Shown here: piece after piece, positions 9,379-17,987 of the stretch
Position numbering within the stretch: position 1 is the first letter of the stretch
Layout: each line of letters opens with the position of its first letter
Assembly (NCBI GenBank): GCA_030673845.1
Contig: JAUTCQ010000009.1
Span: forward strand, 214,523 to 278,522
Direction: 5' to 3'
Length of the DNA stretch: 64,000 bases
Source of the DNA: Verrucomicrobiota bacterium JB022
GTDB taxonomy: Bacteria > Verrucomicrobiota > Verrucomicrobiia > Opitutales > Oceanipulchritudinaceae
Made by a program: the position numbers and the translations under genes
The notes under the pieces: model-generated
What the model saw: the letters and a program-made list of their open reading frames with translations, nothing else
The model's database searches: none
Told to the model about the DNA's origin: nothing

Positions 9379-10326
9379 ATGAGCGCACTGAGATATTTCT
9401 TATATTACGTGAATTTACCCGCAATTAAAGCACAAACCGGCCTTTCTGGCAAATCCTCCGCTGCTGGCTACCGGGGGCGGATCGCCCCTACCCCCACGGG
9501 TTTCCTGCATCTGGGGCACGCCCGGACTTTCGGCACTGCCTGGCAGCGGGCGCAGGCGGCGGGGGGCACCCTGCTCTACCGGCTGGAGGATCTCGACCAA
9601 GCGCGCTGCCGCCCCGAGTTTGCGGCCGCCGCCGTGGAAGACTTGCGCTGGTATGGGCTGGACTGGCAGGAGGGGCCCGATATGGGCGGGCCGCATGCTT
9701 CCTACATCCAGAGCGAGCGGGGTGACTGGCATCGCGAGATCTGGCGGCGTTTGAAGGATGGCGGCCATATCTACCCTTCCCCTCATTCGCGCCGGGAAGT
9801 GCAGGCGGCGCAACAGGCCGCGAGCGCCCCCAACGAGGGGGATGCGCCGGAGCCGATTTTCCCGCCCTCGCTGCGTCCTCCCCCTGGAACGGGACAAAAC
9901 AGGACCCATCCGGGTGAGGAGAATTGGCGCTTTCGAGTGCCAGACGGCGAGGGGGTGGGATTTGAGGATGGGCGCCTGGGGCAAAGTGTTTTTACCGCGG
10001 GGGTGGATTTTGGGGATTTCATCGTATGGCGGCGCGATGGCTTTGCCGCCTACGATCTCGCGGTGGTGGCCGACGACCACGCGATGGAGATTACCGAAGT
10101 GGTGCGGGGCGAGGATCTGTTACTGGCCACGGCCAAACAGCTGCTGCTCTACCGCGCGCTGGGCTGGGAGGCGCCGGCGTGGTTTCATACTCCACTGGTG
10201 CGCGATGCGGAGGGCGTGCGATTGGCCAAACGCCATGCGAGCCTGAGCATCCGCGCTTTGGCGGAGGCGGGCTGGCGCGCAGAACGGCTTTGGCGGGAAT
10301 TACCGCCCGGCTTTTTCGTCTCTTGA
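9379..10326 (+). CDS. GluQ-like glutamyl-Q tRNA(Asp) synthetase, without zinc ligands
   Basis: 315 residues, the size of YadB/GluQ, which is a truncated GluRS catalytic domain without an anticodon-binding domain. HIGH-type motif: APTPTGFLHLGHA. KMSK-type motif: RLAKRHASLSIRAL, the form typical of GluQ. Such enzymes attach glutamate to queuosine in tRNA(Asp). The zinc-binding stretch that reads Y-x-C-x-C-[ST]-R in Escherichia coli YadB reads YPSPHSR here, so both Cys are gone, and no replacement Cys follows. An insertion rich in Pro and Ala follows (about residues 140-175). The first 30 residues before YRGRIAPTPTG may be non-native, and a later start is possible. Confidence 0.82.
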   Translation: MSALRYFLYYVNLPAIKAQTGLSGKSSAAGYRGRIAPTPTGFLHLGHARTFGTAWQRAQAAGGTLLYRLEDLDQARCRPEFAAAAVEDLRWYGLDWQEGPDMGGPHASYIQSERGDWHREIWRRLKDGGHIYPSPHSRREVQAAQQAASAPNEGDAPEPIFPPSLRPPPGTGQNRTHPGEENWRFRVPDGEGVGFEDGRLGQSVFTAGVDFGDFIVWRRDGFAAYDLAVVADDHAMEITEVVRGEDLLLATAKQLLLYRALGWEAPAWFHTPLVRDAEGVRLAKRHASLSIRALAEAGWRAERLWRELPPGFFVS

Positions 10327-10443
10327 TGCGGATTTCATTGCGTTACCGACCTAAGATACTCAAGATAGGCGACTTTTCCCCTCGAATTCCGTTTTCATGC
10401 TCCCCGTGATCTGCATCATGGTCCCCAAAGTCTCGCTGTCTTC

Positions 10444-12270
10444 ATGACCTGGGAAATCGCTTTCGTCATCTTTCTGCTCCTCGCCTCCCTGGGCAGCTTC
10501 ATCTGGGAAAAGATACCGACCGACGTCACCGCGCTGATGGTGTTTGCGGTGCTCCTGCTGGTCGGGCAACTGCCCTTCGCCCACGCCCTGCCTTCAGTGG
10601 GGGATCTGCTGGCCGTCTTCTCCAACCCGGCGCCAGTCACGATCGGAGCCATGTTTATCTTGAGCGCAGCGCTTGAAAAGGCTGGGGTGATCGACAAGCT
10701 GGCGGGCTGGACCGATGGGATGGCGAAGCTGGGCTACCGGGGCGCGCTCGTGGCAATGATCCTGATGGTGGCGACGATTTCGGCGTTCATCAACAACACG
10801 CCGGTGGTGGTGATCTTCATGCCCGTGGTGCTGGGCTTTGCGCGCAAGATCAAGACGCCGGCCTCGAAGCTCCTGATCCCGCTTTCCTACGCCTCGATCT
10901 TCGGGGGCGTGTGCACGCTGGTGGGTACCAGCACCAACTTGCTGGCCAGCGGCGTGATCACCGCCGCCGGCGAAGAGCCGCTGGGCATGTTTGAGCTGAC
11001 GCGGATCGGCGTGCCCTTGCTGGTGATCTGTACGACTTTCCTCGTGGTCTTCGGGCACCGGCTGATCCCTCACCGCGAGACGTTGACCGCGATGCTTTCG
11101 GAGGAGGAGCGCAAGGAGTTCCTGACCGAGGCTTATGTGCGCCCGGGCTCGCGCTTCATCGGGCAGACGGTGCGCGAGAGCGGCCTGATCAAGGCGCGCC
11201 AGATGCGCGTGGTCGAAATCGTGCGCAACGGCATCGCCGTGCGCGGAGACACCAAGGACGTGCCCCTGCTCGCAGGCGACCGTCTGGTGATCGCCGCCCG
11301 CCCGCAAGGGGTGGCCCACGCCACTACCGTCGAAGGCTTGAACTTCAGCGAAGGCGATGAGGGTCTGGAGACGATCTCGGCCCACTCGGGTGCGATTGTG
11401 GAGGGCGTGATCGGCCCCCGCTCGTCTCTGGCGGGCCATACGATCCGCGAGATCAATTTCCGCCAGCGCTTCCGCATGGTGGTGCTGGCCCTGCACCGCC
11501 GGGGCATGAACCTGCGCGACCAGTTGGAAACCGTGCAACTGGAGCGCGGCGACACCCTTTTGCTGATGGGGACCGATCAGGCGCGCGAAGCCTTGCGCAA
11601 CAGCGACGACCTCCTGTTGCTCGACCGCCCTCCGACCCATGCCACCGCCAACCAGAAGCGCAATGCCTGGATCGTCAGCCTCTCGCTCTTTGCGGTCATC
11701 GCGAGCGTCACGCTGGGCTTGATGCCGATTGCGGTGGCCTCGATCGTGGCCGTAGCGGTGGTGTTCCTTACCGGCTGCCTGCAGCCCAAGGATGGGTATG
11801 CCGCCATCGAGTGGAGCATCCTGGCGCTGATCTACGGCATGCTGGGCCTGGGGGCCGCGATGGAGAGCACGGGCGCGAGCAAGCTGCTGGCCGACTTGAT
11901 GGTGCAGGTAATCTCTTTTGGGCCCGACCCGGCGTGGCAGCCTTTCATCGCGCTGGCGGTGCTTTATTTCTGCACCAGCGTGTTGACGGAGGTGCTTTCC
12001 AACAACGCAACGGTCGTCTTGATGGCACCCATTGCGTTGAGCCTCGCCCACATTCTGGGGCTCGATCCACGGCCCTTTATCATCGCGATCTGCGTGGGCA
12101 GCTCGGCCAGCTTTGCCACCCCCATCGGCTACCAGACGAATACTTACGTCTACGGCGTGGGCGGCTACAAGTTTGCGGACTTCCTGAAGGTGGGCTTGCC
12201 GCTCAACTTCGTCTACTTCATCGCCTCCGTCATCCTGATCCCAATGCTGTGGCCGTTCCAGCCGCGCTGA
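10444..12270 (+). CDS. SLC13-family (DASS) permease with two RCK_C/TrkA-C domains
   Basis: 608 residues. The N-terminal membrane half (about 1-190) contains SAFINNTPVVVIFMPV and GTSTNLLASG, the conserved N-x-T/P and SNT-like signatures of the DASS/SLC13 transporters. Two soluble TrkA-C domains follow (about 205-295 and 310-385; note LLAGDRLVIAA and ERGDTLLLMG). The second membrane half has LTEVLSNNATVVLMAPIAL and ATPIGYQTNTYVYG. This family imports dicarboxylates, sulfate or similar anions with sodium; the RCK_C domains probably bind a regulatory ligand. The substrate cannot be read from sequence. The start codon overlaps the stop of a possible 16-codon ORF (10397-10447) in an ATGA arrangement. 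Confidence 0.88.
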   Translation: MTWEIAFVIFLLLASLGSFIWEKIPTDVTALMVFAVLLLVGQLPFAHALPSVGDLLAVFSNPAPVTIGAMFILSAALEKAGVIDKLAGWTDGMAKLGYRGALVAMILMVATISAFINNTPVVVIFMPVVLGFARKIKTPASKLLIPLSYASIFGGVCTLVGTSTNLLASGVITAAGEEPLGMFELTRIGVPLLVICTTFLVVFGHRLIPHRETLTAMLSEEERKEFLTEAYVRPGSRFIGQTVRESGLIKARQMRVVEIVRNGIAVRGDTKDVPLLAGDRLVIAARPQGVAHATTVEGLNFSEGDEGLETISAHSGAIVEGVIGPRSSLAGHTIREINFRQRFRMVVLALHRRGMNLRDQLETVQLERGDTLLLMGTDQAREALRNSDDLLLLDRPPTHATANQKRNAWIVSLSLFAVIASVTLGLMPIAVASIVAVAVVFLTGCLQPKDGYAAIEWSILALIYGMLGLGAAMESTGASKLLADLMVQVISFGPDPAWQPFIALAVLYFCTSVLTEVLSNNATVVLMAPIALSLAHILGLDPRPFIIAICVGSSASFATPIGYQTNTYVYGVGGYKFADFLKVGLPLNFVYFIASVILIPMLWPFQPR

Positions 12271-12292
12271 GGGGCGAAGAAGCCTGGCCGAC

Positions 12293-12706
12293 CTAGATGT
12301 AATACATCTCTTCGTTGGCAGAGCGCATCATGTCTTCGACCGAGTAGGCCCGCGTCTGCTGCTCCAGCTCTTTGACGACTTCGGCCCAGATGCGGTGGAC
12401 ATTGGCGGCGCTGGCGCCTTCGCTGCTGGTGGAAAAGCCGAGCAACTCTCCTTCGACCGCGCAGACGATGTCGTAGAGCGAAATTTCGCGAGGCGCGCGT
12501 GCGAGGGCATAGCCGCCCTGCTTGCCGCGCTTGCTCACAATCAGGCCGGCGTTGCGCAGCTCGTTCAGGATCTGGACGAGGTAGTTTTGCGGGATGTGCT
12601 CCGCTTGCGCCAGGTCTTCGATGTGCGGCAACTCCGCTTGCCCGAAAGCTTGCCCGAGCTGGGCGAGGACTTGGCAGGCGTAACCGACTTTGAGCGAGAG
12701 TTTCAT
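12293..12706 (-). CDS. Rrf2-family transcriptional regulator
   Basis: 137 residues. The winged-helix N-terminus MKLSLKVGYACQVLAQLG, the recognition region IPQNYLVQILNELRNAGLIVSKRGKQGGYALAR and EISLYDIVCAVEG are diagnostic of the Rrf2 family (IscR, NsrR, CymR). IscR and NsrR bind an Fe-S cluster through three clustered Cys in the loop after the wing. Here only Cys11 and the Cys in DIVCAVEG are present, so a cluster is unlikely and the protein may be CymR-like or sense another signal. It ends 23 bases from the convergent permease gene. Confidence 0.9.
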   Translation of the reverse strand: MKLSLKVGYACQVLAQLGQAFGQAELPHIEDLAQAEHIPQNYLVQILNELRNAGLIVSKRGKQGGYALARAPREISLYDIVCAVEGELLGFSTSSEGASAANVHRIWAEVVKELEQQTRAYSVEDMMRSANEEMYYI

Positions 12707-12819
12707 ACCAGAAGGGCTACCAGAACTTTATCTTGGGCCGCAAACCCAAAAAACAACAGATAGTCGCCCCGCAGCTTTGCATTGCCTGCCTACGGGGATG
12801 TGCTAAGGTAGCGGTACCA

Positions 12820-13182
12820 ATGGCGGAGAATCTGCAGTTTGAAATCGCGTTTTGCGAGAGCGTGCTCCGGCAACTGCCGCAGGACGCCGACATTATGGAG
12901 ATGCTCGCGGGCTATTACACCCGGGCGGGCCGGATCGACGACGGCTTGCAGATGGACGAGCGGCTGGTGGAGCTGTGCCCGGGCAACGCTACCCACCACT
13001 ACAACCTGGCCTGCAGCCTCGCACTGGCGGGCCGGAAAGACGCCGCCGTGGAGCGGCTGCGCGTAGCCCTGCAAAAGGGCTACAGCGATTACGAATGGAT
13101 GCTGCGGGATGAGGACTTGCAGGGGTTGAAAGGTTTCCCGCCTTTCATCAATCTGCTGGCGGAATTCGAAATCCGCCGCTAG
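12820..13182 (+). CDS. Small tetratricopeptide-repeat protein
   Basis: 120 residues from the ATG at 12820. Helical repeats follow the TPR pattern: AGYYTRAGRIDDGLQMDERLVELCPGN, then HYNLACSLALAGRKDAAVERLRVALQKGY, then a capping part with LRDEDLQGLKGFPPFINLLAEF. The last element is the form often seen in TPR end domains. It has no signal peptide and is probably a cytoplasmic protein-protein adaptor. The frame is open back to 12733, but that stretch is not TPR-like and lies in the divergent promoter shared with the Rrf2 gene. The partner is unknown. Confidence 0.8.
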   Translation: MAENLQFEIAFCESVLRQLPQDADIMEMLAGYYTRAGRIDDGLQMDERLVELCPGNATHHYNLACSLALAGRKDAAVERLRVALQKGYSDYEWMLRDEDLQGLKGFPPFINLLAEFEIRR

Positions 13183-13229
13183 GTGCCCTACTCTTGGCCG
13201 CTCCCATCGTGATCACCCATCTGATTTAA

Positions 13230-14234
13230 ATGCGCAAACTTTCGCTCTCCGCCGCTCTCCTCCTTTTTAATCTCCGCCTCGCTGCGCTGCCCCTCGCCTG
13301 GCCCATCGGCGGCCCCTCTATCATTCAGGGCGATCAGCTGGAAGCCTGGGCGCAGGCCACCGCCACGGGCGATCCCAATTCAGCCCTATTTGGCTGCGTA
13401 CGCAACAGCGGCCATCGCTTCCACGAGGCCATCGACATTGCGGCTACCCAATGGGACAACCGCCGCGAGGCCACCGACCCCGTCAAGGCCGTGATGAGGG
13501 GCAAGGTCGTCCACATCAGCCCGATCGCAGGCCACAGCTCCTACGGGCGCTACGTGGTGGTCGAGCACCCCGACCTTTCGCCCGCGCTCTACACCCTTTA
13601 CGCGCACCTCCGCTCGATCGAAGACGGCCTGCAAGTGGGCCAGCAGGTCGAGCTGGGCGACACTTTGGGCGTGCTCGGGCGCAGCGCCACCTACAGTATT
13701 CCGCGCGAGCGCGCCCACGTGCACCTGGAGATCGGTGTGCGCCTGTCGGACAACTTTCAGGCGTGGTACGACCGCCAGCCCTTCGGCTCCAAAAACGAGC
13801 ACGGGATCTGGAACGGCATGAATCTGGTGGGGCTCGATCCGCAGGACTTCTACCAACACTTCAAAGGCGAGGTGACGGACCTGAAGGCCTATTTGGGCAG
13901 CCTGCCTCCGGCGGCCATCCTGCAGCTCCGCACCAACAAGGTGCCCGACTTGGTCAAGCGCTACCCGGCGCTGCTGGAAGGCTCGGTGCCCTCGCAGGTG
14001 CTGGGCTGGGAAGTCACGCTCACGGGTTACGGATTTCCGCTCAACCTCCGCCCACTGCAGGCTGCCGAGGCCGAATCGCTGGGCGAATTGGGCACCGTGA
14101 AGGTCGTGGCCGTGAATCCGGACGAGCTCGACAAGTTTGGCTGCCGCGATCTGGTGAAATGGAATGGCACCACTGCAAATGTGAACCAGGATGGCAGTGA
14201 ATGGCTGGCCCTGATCTTCAATTTGCGGGACTGA
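13230..14234 (+). CDS. Exported M23-family metallopeptidase homologue
   Basis: 334 residues. The first 20 residues look like a signal peptide. The LytM/M23 fold is shown by HEAIDIA (in place of the usual H-x-G-x-D), YVVVEHPDLSPALYTLYAHL, the GQQVELGDTLGVLG hairpin and HVHLEIG with the catalytic H-x-H. Metal ligands are therefore likely intact (His, Asp, His). M23 enzymes cut peptide cross-links in peptidoglycan. The last 110 residues form an extra domain that I do not recognise. The gene stands alone between the TPR gene and a 240-base intergenic region. Confidence 0.85.
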   Translation: MRKLSLSAALLLFNLRLAALPLAWPIGGPSIIQGDQLEAWAQATATGDPNSALFGCVRNSGHRFHEAIDIAATQWDNRREATDPVKAVMRGKVVHISPIAGHSSYGRYVVVEHPDLSPALYTLYAHLRSIEDGLQVGQQVELGDTLGVLGRSATYSIPRERAHVHLEIGVRLSDNFQAWYDRQPFGSKNEHGIWNGMNLVGLDPQDFYQHFKGEVTDLKAYLGSLPPAAILQLRTNKVPDLVKRYPALLEGSVPSQVLGWEVTLTGYGFPLNLRPLQAAEAESLGELGTVKVVAVNPDELDKFGCRDLVKWNGTTANVNQDGSEWLALIFNLRD

Positions 14235-14301
14235 TTTTCCTGCCGCAGCTGCAGCTAGCTGCTACCGTTCAAGTGTTTACAGATCTTTAATTGCAAAACG
14301 C

Positions 14302-14324
14302 CATCTAGGGCACACCCCTAGATG
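14302..14324. promoter_or_regulatory. Perfect 9-bp inverted repeat upstream of the PRC/BON gene
   Basis: catctaggg (14302-14310), five-base spacer cacac, then ccctagatg (14316-14324), in the 241-base gap between the M23 gene and the PRC/BON gene. No T-run follows on the plus strand, so an operator is more likely than a terminator. A TA-rich block (tgttatataaag, about 14437-14448) nearer the gene could hold the -10 element. The rest of the gap shows nothing recognisable. Confidence 0.4.
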
Positions 14325-14475
14325 CAAAAAGCAGCCCCAGGATCGAAAGGTATTTTTTGCGGAGAGGGGTTCCGAAGCGATAAATCCCGAGATTCCAAGG
14401 GCTTAGAGCAAGCGGCGCACAAAGTTGGCATGGCTTATGTTATATAAAGGGGCAAACCTTAACGCCTCAACAGCC

Positions 14476-15447
14476 ATGAAAAATCAACAAATCTTCGCCC
14501 TGACCACGACCATGCTGCTGGCCGGAGGACTCTTTGCCCAATCCAACTTCGACAATGCCCGCCAAAAGGGCCACAGCACTCCCATTTACCGCGCCTACCA
14601 GCAGGAACAAGCGCCGATGCAGGCCAGCATGCCCCAGGAAGGCATGGAAGTCGCCGCTCGCGATTATGATCCGCAACTGGGCGCCGAAGTCTACGGCCCC
14701 GATGGCAAGATGCTGGGCCGCGTGACTCAGGTCCATCGCGACGCCAACAGCGATACGATGGCCTACGAAGTCGCGGCCATCACGCCGGAAAACACGCTCG
14801 GCGACTCGATCCGCGTCGACGCCCGCGATGTGGAATTCCACGACGAAGGCATCGCCGCCTACGCCACGGTGACCCCGGGTGTCCACGACCAACTGGCCGC
14901 CCTGCCCGCCAACCAAGGGGATACGCGTTATCTGCCCAACGAGGCGCTTGTCTCCAACGAGGCAACGGCCCCGGCGACCACCGCGCAGGACTTCCCGCGT
15001 GAACGCACCACCAGCGTGGCCATGAACGAGAGCAACTTGACGCAGGAACAGCTGATCGAGCGCTCCATGGCCTTGCGCCCGAATGAAGCCCGCCGGATCC
15101 AATCGCGCCACAACGGCGTCGGCCTCTTCCGTAACAACGAAGTGGTGGCCGCGCTGAATGAAGGCCAGACGACCCGCACGTATTTCGAAACCGCTTCGCC
15201 GGCTGACGATGCCACCTCCGGCACCGTTACCACCGCCGAGCCCTTGGGCCTGAAGGATGCGTTGCATCAGCAACTCAGCAGCAGCCCGGAAGCTCAGGAC
15301 GATCTGCGCCAAGTCCAGATCAACCGTGATGGCAATGTGATCGTGCTGGAAGGCCAAGTGTCTTCCCAGGAGAGCAAGCAAGCCATCGAGCAGGCTCTGC
15401 GGAACTCCACCGCGATGCAGATTCGCAACGAATTGGAAGTTGAATAG
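14476..15447 (+). CDS. Exported PRC-barrel-like and BON-domain protein
   Basis: 323 residues from the ATG at 14476, which gives a clean signal peptide (MKNQQIFALTTTMLLAGGLFA). Residues about 60-135 resemble a PRC barrel: LGAEVYGPDGKMLGRVTQVHRD, then the strand NTLGDSIRVDARDVEF. The C-terminus (about 255-323) is a BON domain: LKDALHQQLSS, IVLEGQVSSQESKQAIEQAL, NELEVE, as in OsmY and related periplasmic stress proteins thought to bind membranes. The middle is low-complexity and Thr/Ala rich. A palindrome and a strong downstream terminator make it a single-gene unit. The function is unknown. Confidence 0.75.
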   Translation: MKNQQIFALTTTMLLAGGLFAQSNFDNARQKGHSTPIYRAYQQEQAPMQASMPQEGMEVAARDYDPQLGAEVYGPDGKMLGRVTQVHRDANSDTMAYEVAAITPENTLGDSIRVDARDVEFHDEGIAAYATVTPGVHDQLAALPANQGDTRYLPNEALVSNEATAPATTAQDFPRERTTSVAMNESNLTQEQLIERSMALRPNEARRIQSRHNGVGLFRNNEVVAALNEGQTTRTYFETASPADDATSGTVTTAEPLGLKDALHQQLSSSPEAQDDLRQVQINRDGNVIVLEGQVSSQESKQAIEQALRNSTAMQIRNELEVE

Positions 15448-15483
15448 ACAGCAGTAGCTTAGAAGCAGTTGAATAGAGGTGTC

Positions 15484-15520
15484 GAAGGCCGTTCCCCCGA
15501 GGAACGGCCTTCTTGTTATC
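15484..15520 (+). terminator. Terminator after the PRC/BON gene
   Basis: Twelve-base stem gaaggccgttcc (15484-15495) with ggaacggccttc (15501-15512), loop of five, followed by a T-rich stretch (ttgttatct). It also lies at the end of the convergent MFS gene (stop at 15525) and may serve both strands. Confidence 0.85.
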
Positions 15521-15524
15521 TGCT

Positions 15525-16748
15525 TCAGGAAGGGAGTTTCTTGCGCAGCGGCAGGAAGAGGAGGGACGAGATGAGAATCAGCGCACTACTCGTCCAGGCG
15601 GCGGCCGATGGTTGCGCCCAGGCGAGGATACCAAAGCCGAGGAAGGGGGCGAAGGTCGAGCGCAAGCCAGTAAAGCCGCCGTGGATGCTCATGTAGGCTC
15701 CGACGAGGTGAGGCGGAGCGACCTTCGTCACCCAGATCTGCCACAGGATCCCGCCGCCGCCCGTCGCGATCCCGAAAAACAGCGAGCCGATGACCAGTTG
15801 CCACATCTCCTGCGCATGGAAGAAGATGAGGATGTAGGCCATGAAGCTGAGATTGACCGCAATCCGCGTGTAAATGAGATCGAAGCGGTCGAAGAGGTAT
15901 CCCCAGACGAAGGTCGAGAGGATGCGGAATACCGCGACGTAAGTGACCAGCAGGAGGCTGATCTCGGTATTGGAGAGCTGGAGGCCGTAAGCGGGATTGG
16001 CGAGGTATTCGGCCCGCAGGGGCAGCATCATGAGGTTGCCCAGCCCCATGAACATCCAGCCGATCAGCATCTGGCGAAAGATCGTGTCTTTGCGGACCAG
16101 CTCAAGGTGCTCCAGCGGGTTGCGAACGCGCGGCGCGGCATCGCGGCTCGAGGGGATTCGCCAGAAGGCAAAGGCGCCCGCCCAGGCGACAGCGGCCGAA
16201 ATCAGCAATACGATGCGATAGTAGTCGAGGTTGGCATCGAGCAGCCAGCCGAAGATAGTGGCGGCCCCCACGCCGGAGAGCGCAAGCATGAGGTTGCTCA
16301 TCGCGAGGCGCTTGCCCCGCTGGCTGGCCGGGTAATTATCCGACAGCAGCTGCGTGATCAGCGGCACGTTTTGCGCCATGAGGAACTGCGCGCACAGCAC
16401 CACGATCACATACGTCTGGATCGTCGGCATCATGGCCGAGAGCGCCAAAGCCGCGCCCGTCAACAGCCAGCAAAGCGCCGCGAGCGAAGAGGGCCGCAGC
16501 GGCAGGCGCCCGAGCAGGGGCATGATAAAAGGCCCGAACAGCAGCCCGAGCCCCCACCCCGCCGCCACAAAGGGCTTGAGCATTTCGCTGGCGTGAAAGA
16601 CGCGGATGGCGATGACGAGCGCAAAGGCTTGCTGCACGCTTTCGAGCACGCCTTGGCTCGCCCCGCGCAACATGTCCCAGCGAAACGTCTGCCGGACGAT
16701 CTCGGGCGCCGGCTCGACCGGCGGCCCCAGCGTCGCCGTCTTGCTCAC
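15525..16748 (-). CDS. Major facilitator superfamily transporter
   Basis: 407 residues with about 12 hydrophobic segments and the usual split into two six-helix halves around a polar loop (FWRIPSSRDAAPRVRNP). The loop YPASQRGKRLAMSNLMLAL fits the conserved loop between helices of MFS carriers. It starts with GTG, and that GTG shares its first base with the last base of the nadA stop (TAGTG), so the two are translationally coupled. A role linked to NAD precursors would be an inference from position only. Confidence 0.85.
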   Translation of the reverse strand: MSKTATLGPPVEPAPEIVRQTFRWDMLRGASQGVLESVQQAFALVIAIRVFHASEMLKPFVAAGWGLGLLFGPFIMPLLGRLPLRPSSLAALCWLLTGAALALSAMMPTIQTYVIVVLCAQFLMAQNVPLITQLLSDNYPASQRGKRLAMSNLMLALSGVGAATIFGWLLDANLDYYRIVLLISAAVAWAGAFAFWRIPSSRDAAPRVRNPLEHLELVRKDTIFRQMLIGWMFMGLGNLMMLPLRAEYLANPAYGLQLSNTEISLLLVTYVAVFRILSTFVWGYLFDRFDLIYTRIAVNLSFMAYILIFFHAQEMWQLVIGSLFFGIATGGGGILWQIWVTKVAPPHLVGAYMSIHGGFTGLRSTFAPFLGFGILAWAQPSAAAWTSSALILISSLLFLPLRKKLPS

Positions 16749-17734
16749 TAACGCTTACTCCACTCGAGCATGCGCCGGATGGGCAGCTCGGCCCGTTGGC
16801 GCACGCTTTCTTCCATCTCGATGCGCGGCTCGAGGTTGAGCAGCGCATCGCGGACTTTTTCGAGCGTGTTCATCTTCATGTAGCGGCAGTTATTGCAAGC
16901 ACAGGTATCGGTGGGCCCGGCGATGAAGGTCTTGTGCGGGATCTCGCGCTGCAGGCGGTGGATCATGCCCGACTCCGTCACCACGATGATGCGTTCGGCC
17001 GGGGTCGCCTTGCAAAACTGGACCATCTTTTCGGTCGAGCACACCTCGTCGGCCAGGTCACGCACGGCTTGGGTGCACTCCGGGTGGGCCACGACGGGGG
17101 CGTCGGGGAACTGGCTGCGCACCTTTTCGATCGCGCGAGTGGTAAAGAGCACGTGGGCGTAGCACGAGCCTGGCCACAGGCGCATCTGGCGGCCCGTTTG
17201 ACGCGAGACCCAGGCGCCGAGGTTCTGGTCGGGCACAAAGAGGATCTCCCGGTCGGCGGGGATTTGCTCGACGATCTTGACCGCGTTGCCGCTGGTGACG
17301 ATGACGTCGGCGAGGGCCTTCACGGCCGCCGAGCAGTTGATGTAGGCGACGGTGTAGAGGCCTGGGTTGGCGTCCTGATAAGCCTTCAGCTTTTCAGGCG
17401 GGCACGAATCGCTCAGCGAGCAACCGGCCTCGGCGTCGGGCAGGATCACGGTGCGCTGTGGGTTCACGATCTTGGCCGTTTCGGCCATGAAGTGGACGCC
17501 ACAGAAGAGGATCACGTCGGCATCGGCGTTGGCGGCTTCATAAGCCAGCCCGAGCGAGTCGCCCAGGTAGTCGGCAATCCGCTGGATCGGCTCGATCTGG
17601 TAATTGTGGGCCAGAATGACCGCGTTGCGCTGACGCTTGAGCTCCAGAATCTCCTCCTGCAGCGGCGACAAGGGCGCCGGCTCCGTAATCGGAGGATAGA
17701 TCTGCGGCTCATAATTGAGGGTGCCAAGGGCCAT
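16748..17734 (-). CDS. nadA: Quinolinate synthase
   Basis: 328 residues from the ATG at 17732-17734. NadA condenses iminoaspartate and dihydroxyacetone phosphate to quinolinate in NAD synthesis and carries a [4Fe-4S] cluster on three Cys. Candidates here are Cys78 (LFCGVHFMAE), Cys220 (AHPECTQ) and one of the Cys at 278-283 (CACNNCRYM). Further family motifs are AHNYQ, GDSLGLA and PDQNLGAWV. An upstream extension of 30 codons is open but not family-like. Neither nadB nor nadC is adjacent. Confidence 0.96.
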   Translation of the reverse strand: MALGTLNYEPQIYPPITEPAPLSPLQEEILELKRQRNAVILAHNYQIEPIQRIADYLGDSLGLAYEAANADADVILFCGVHFMAETAKIVNPQRTVILPDAEAGCSLSDSCPPEKLKAYQDANPGLYTVAYINCSAAVKALADVIVTSGNAVKIVEQIPADREILFVPDQNLGAWVSRQTGRQMRLWPGSCYAHVLFTTRAIEKVRSQFPDAPVVAHPECTQAVRDLADEVCSTEKMVQFCKATPAERIIVVTESGMIHRLQREIPHKTFIAGPTDTCACNNCRYMKMNTLEKVRDALLNLEPRIEMEESVRQRAELPIRRMLEWSKR

Positions 17735-17987
17735 GATCCAGACAAGGTAGTCCACCCCCTTACGCGGTGCAAGCCCAGAGAAAAGCCCAAGCACCCGACC
17801 TTGGCGAAAAGTTGCGGCTCCCACACGCCATGAGCATTTGCTTGTACTAGATCAAGTTATGATCGCCGTTTAACAGCTGAAAGTGATGTTTAACATAACC
17901 GCGTTTAAATTGAATTGCAACGCATACTGCATTCCGATCAGAATCAAGGTCCAAACCTACCCCTTAACCCACAACTCCTCCTTATCT

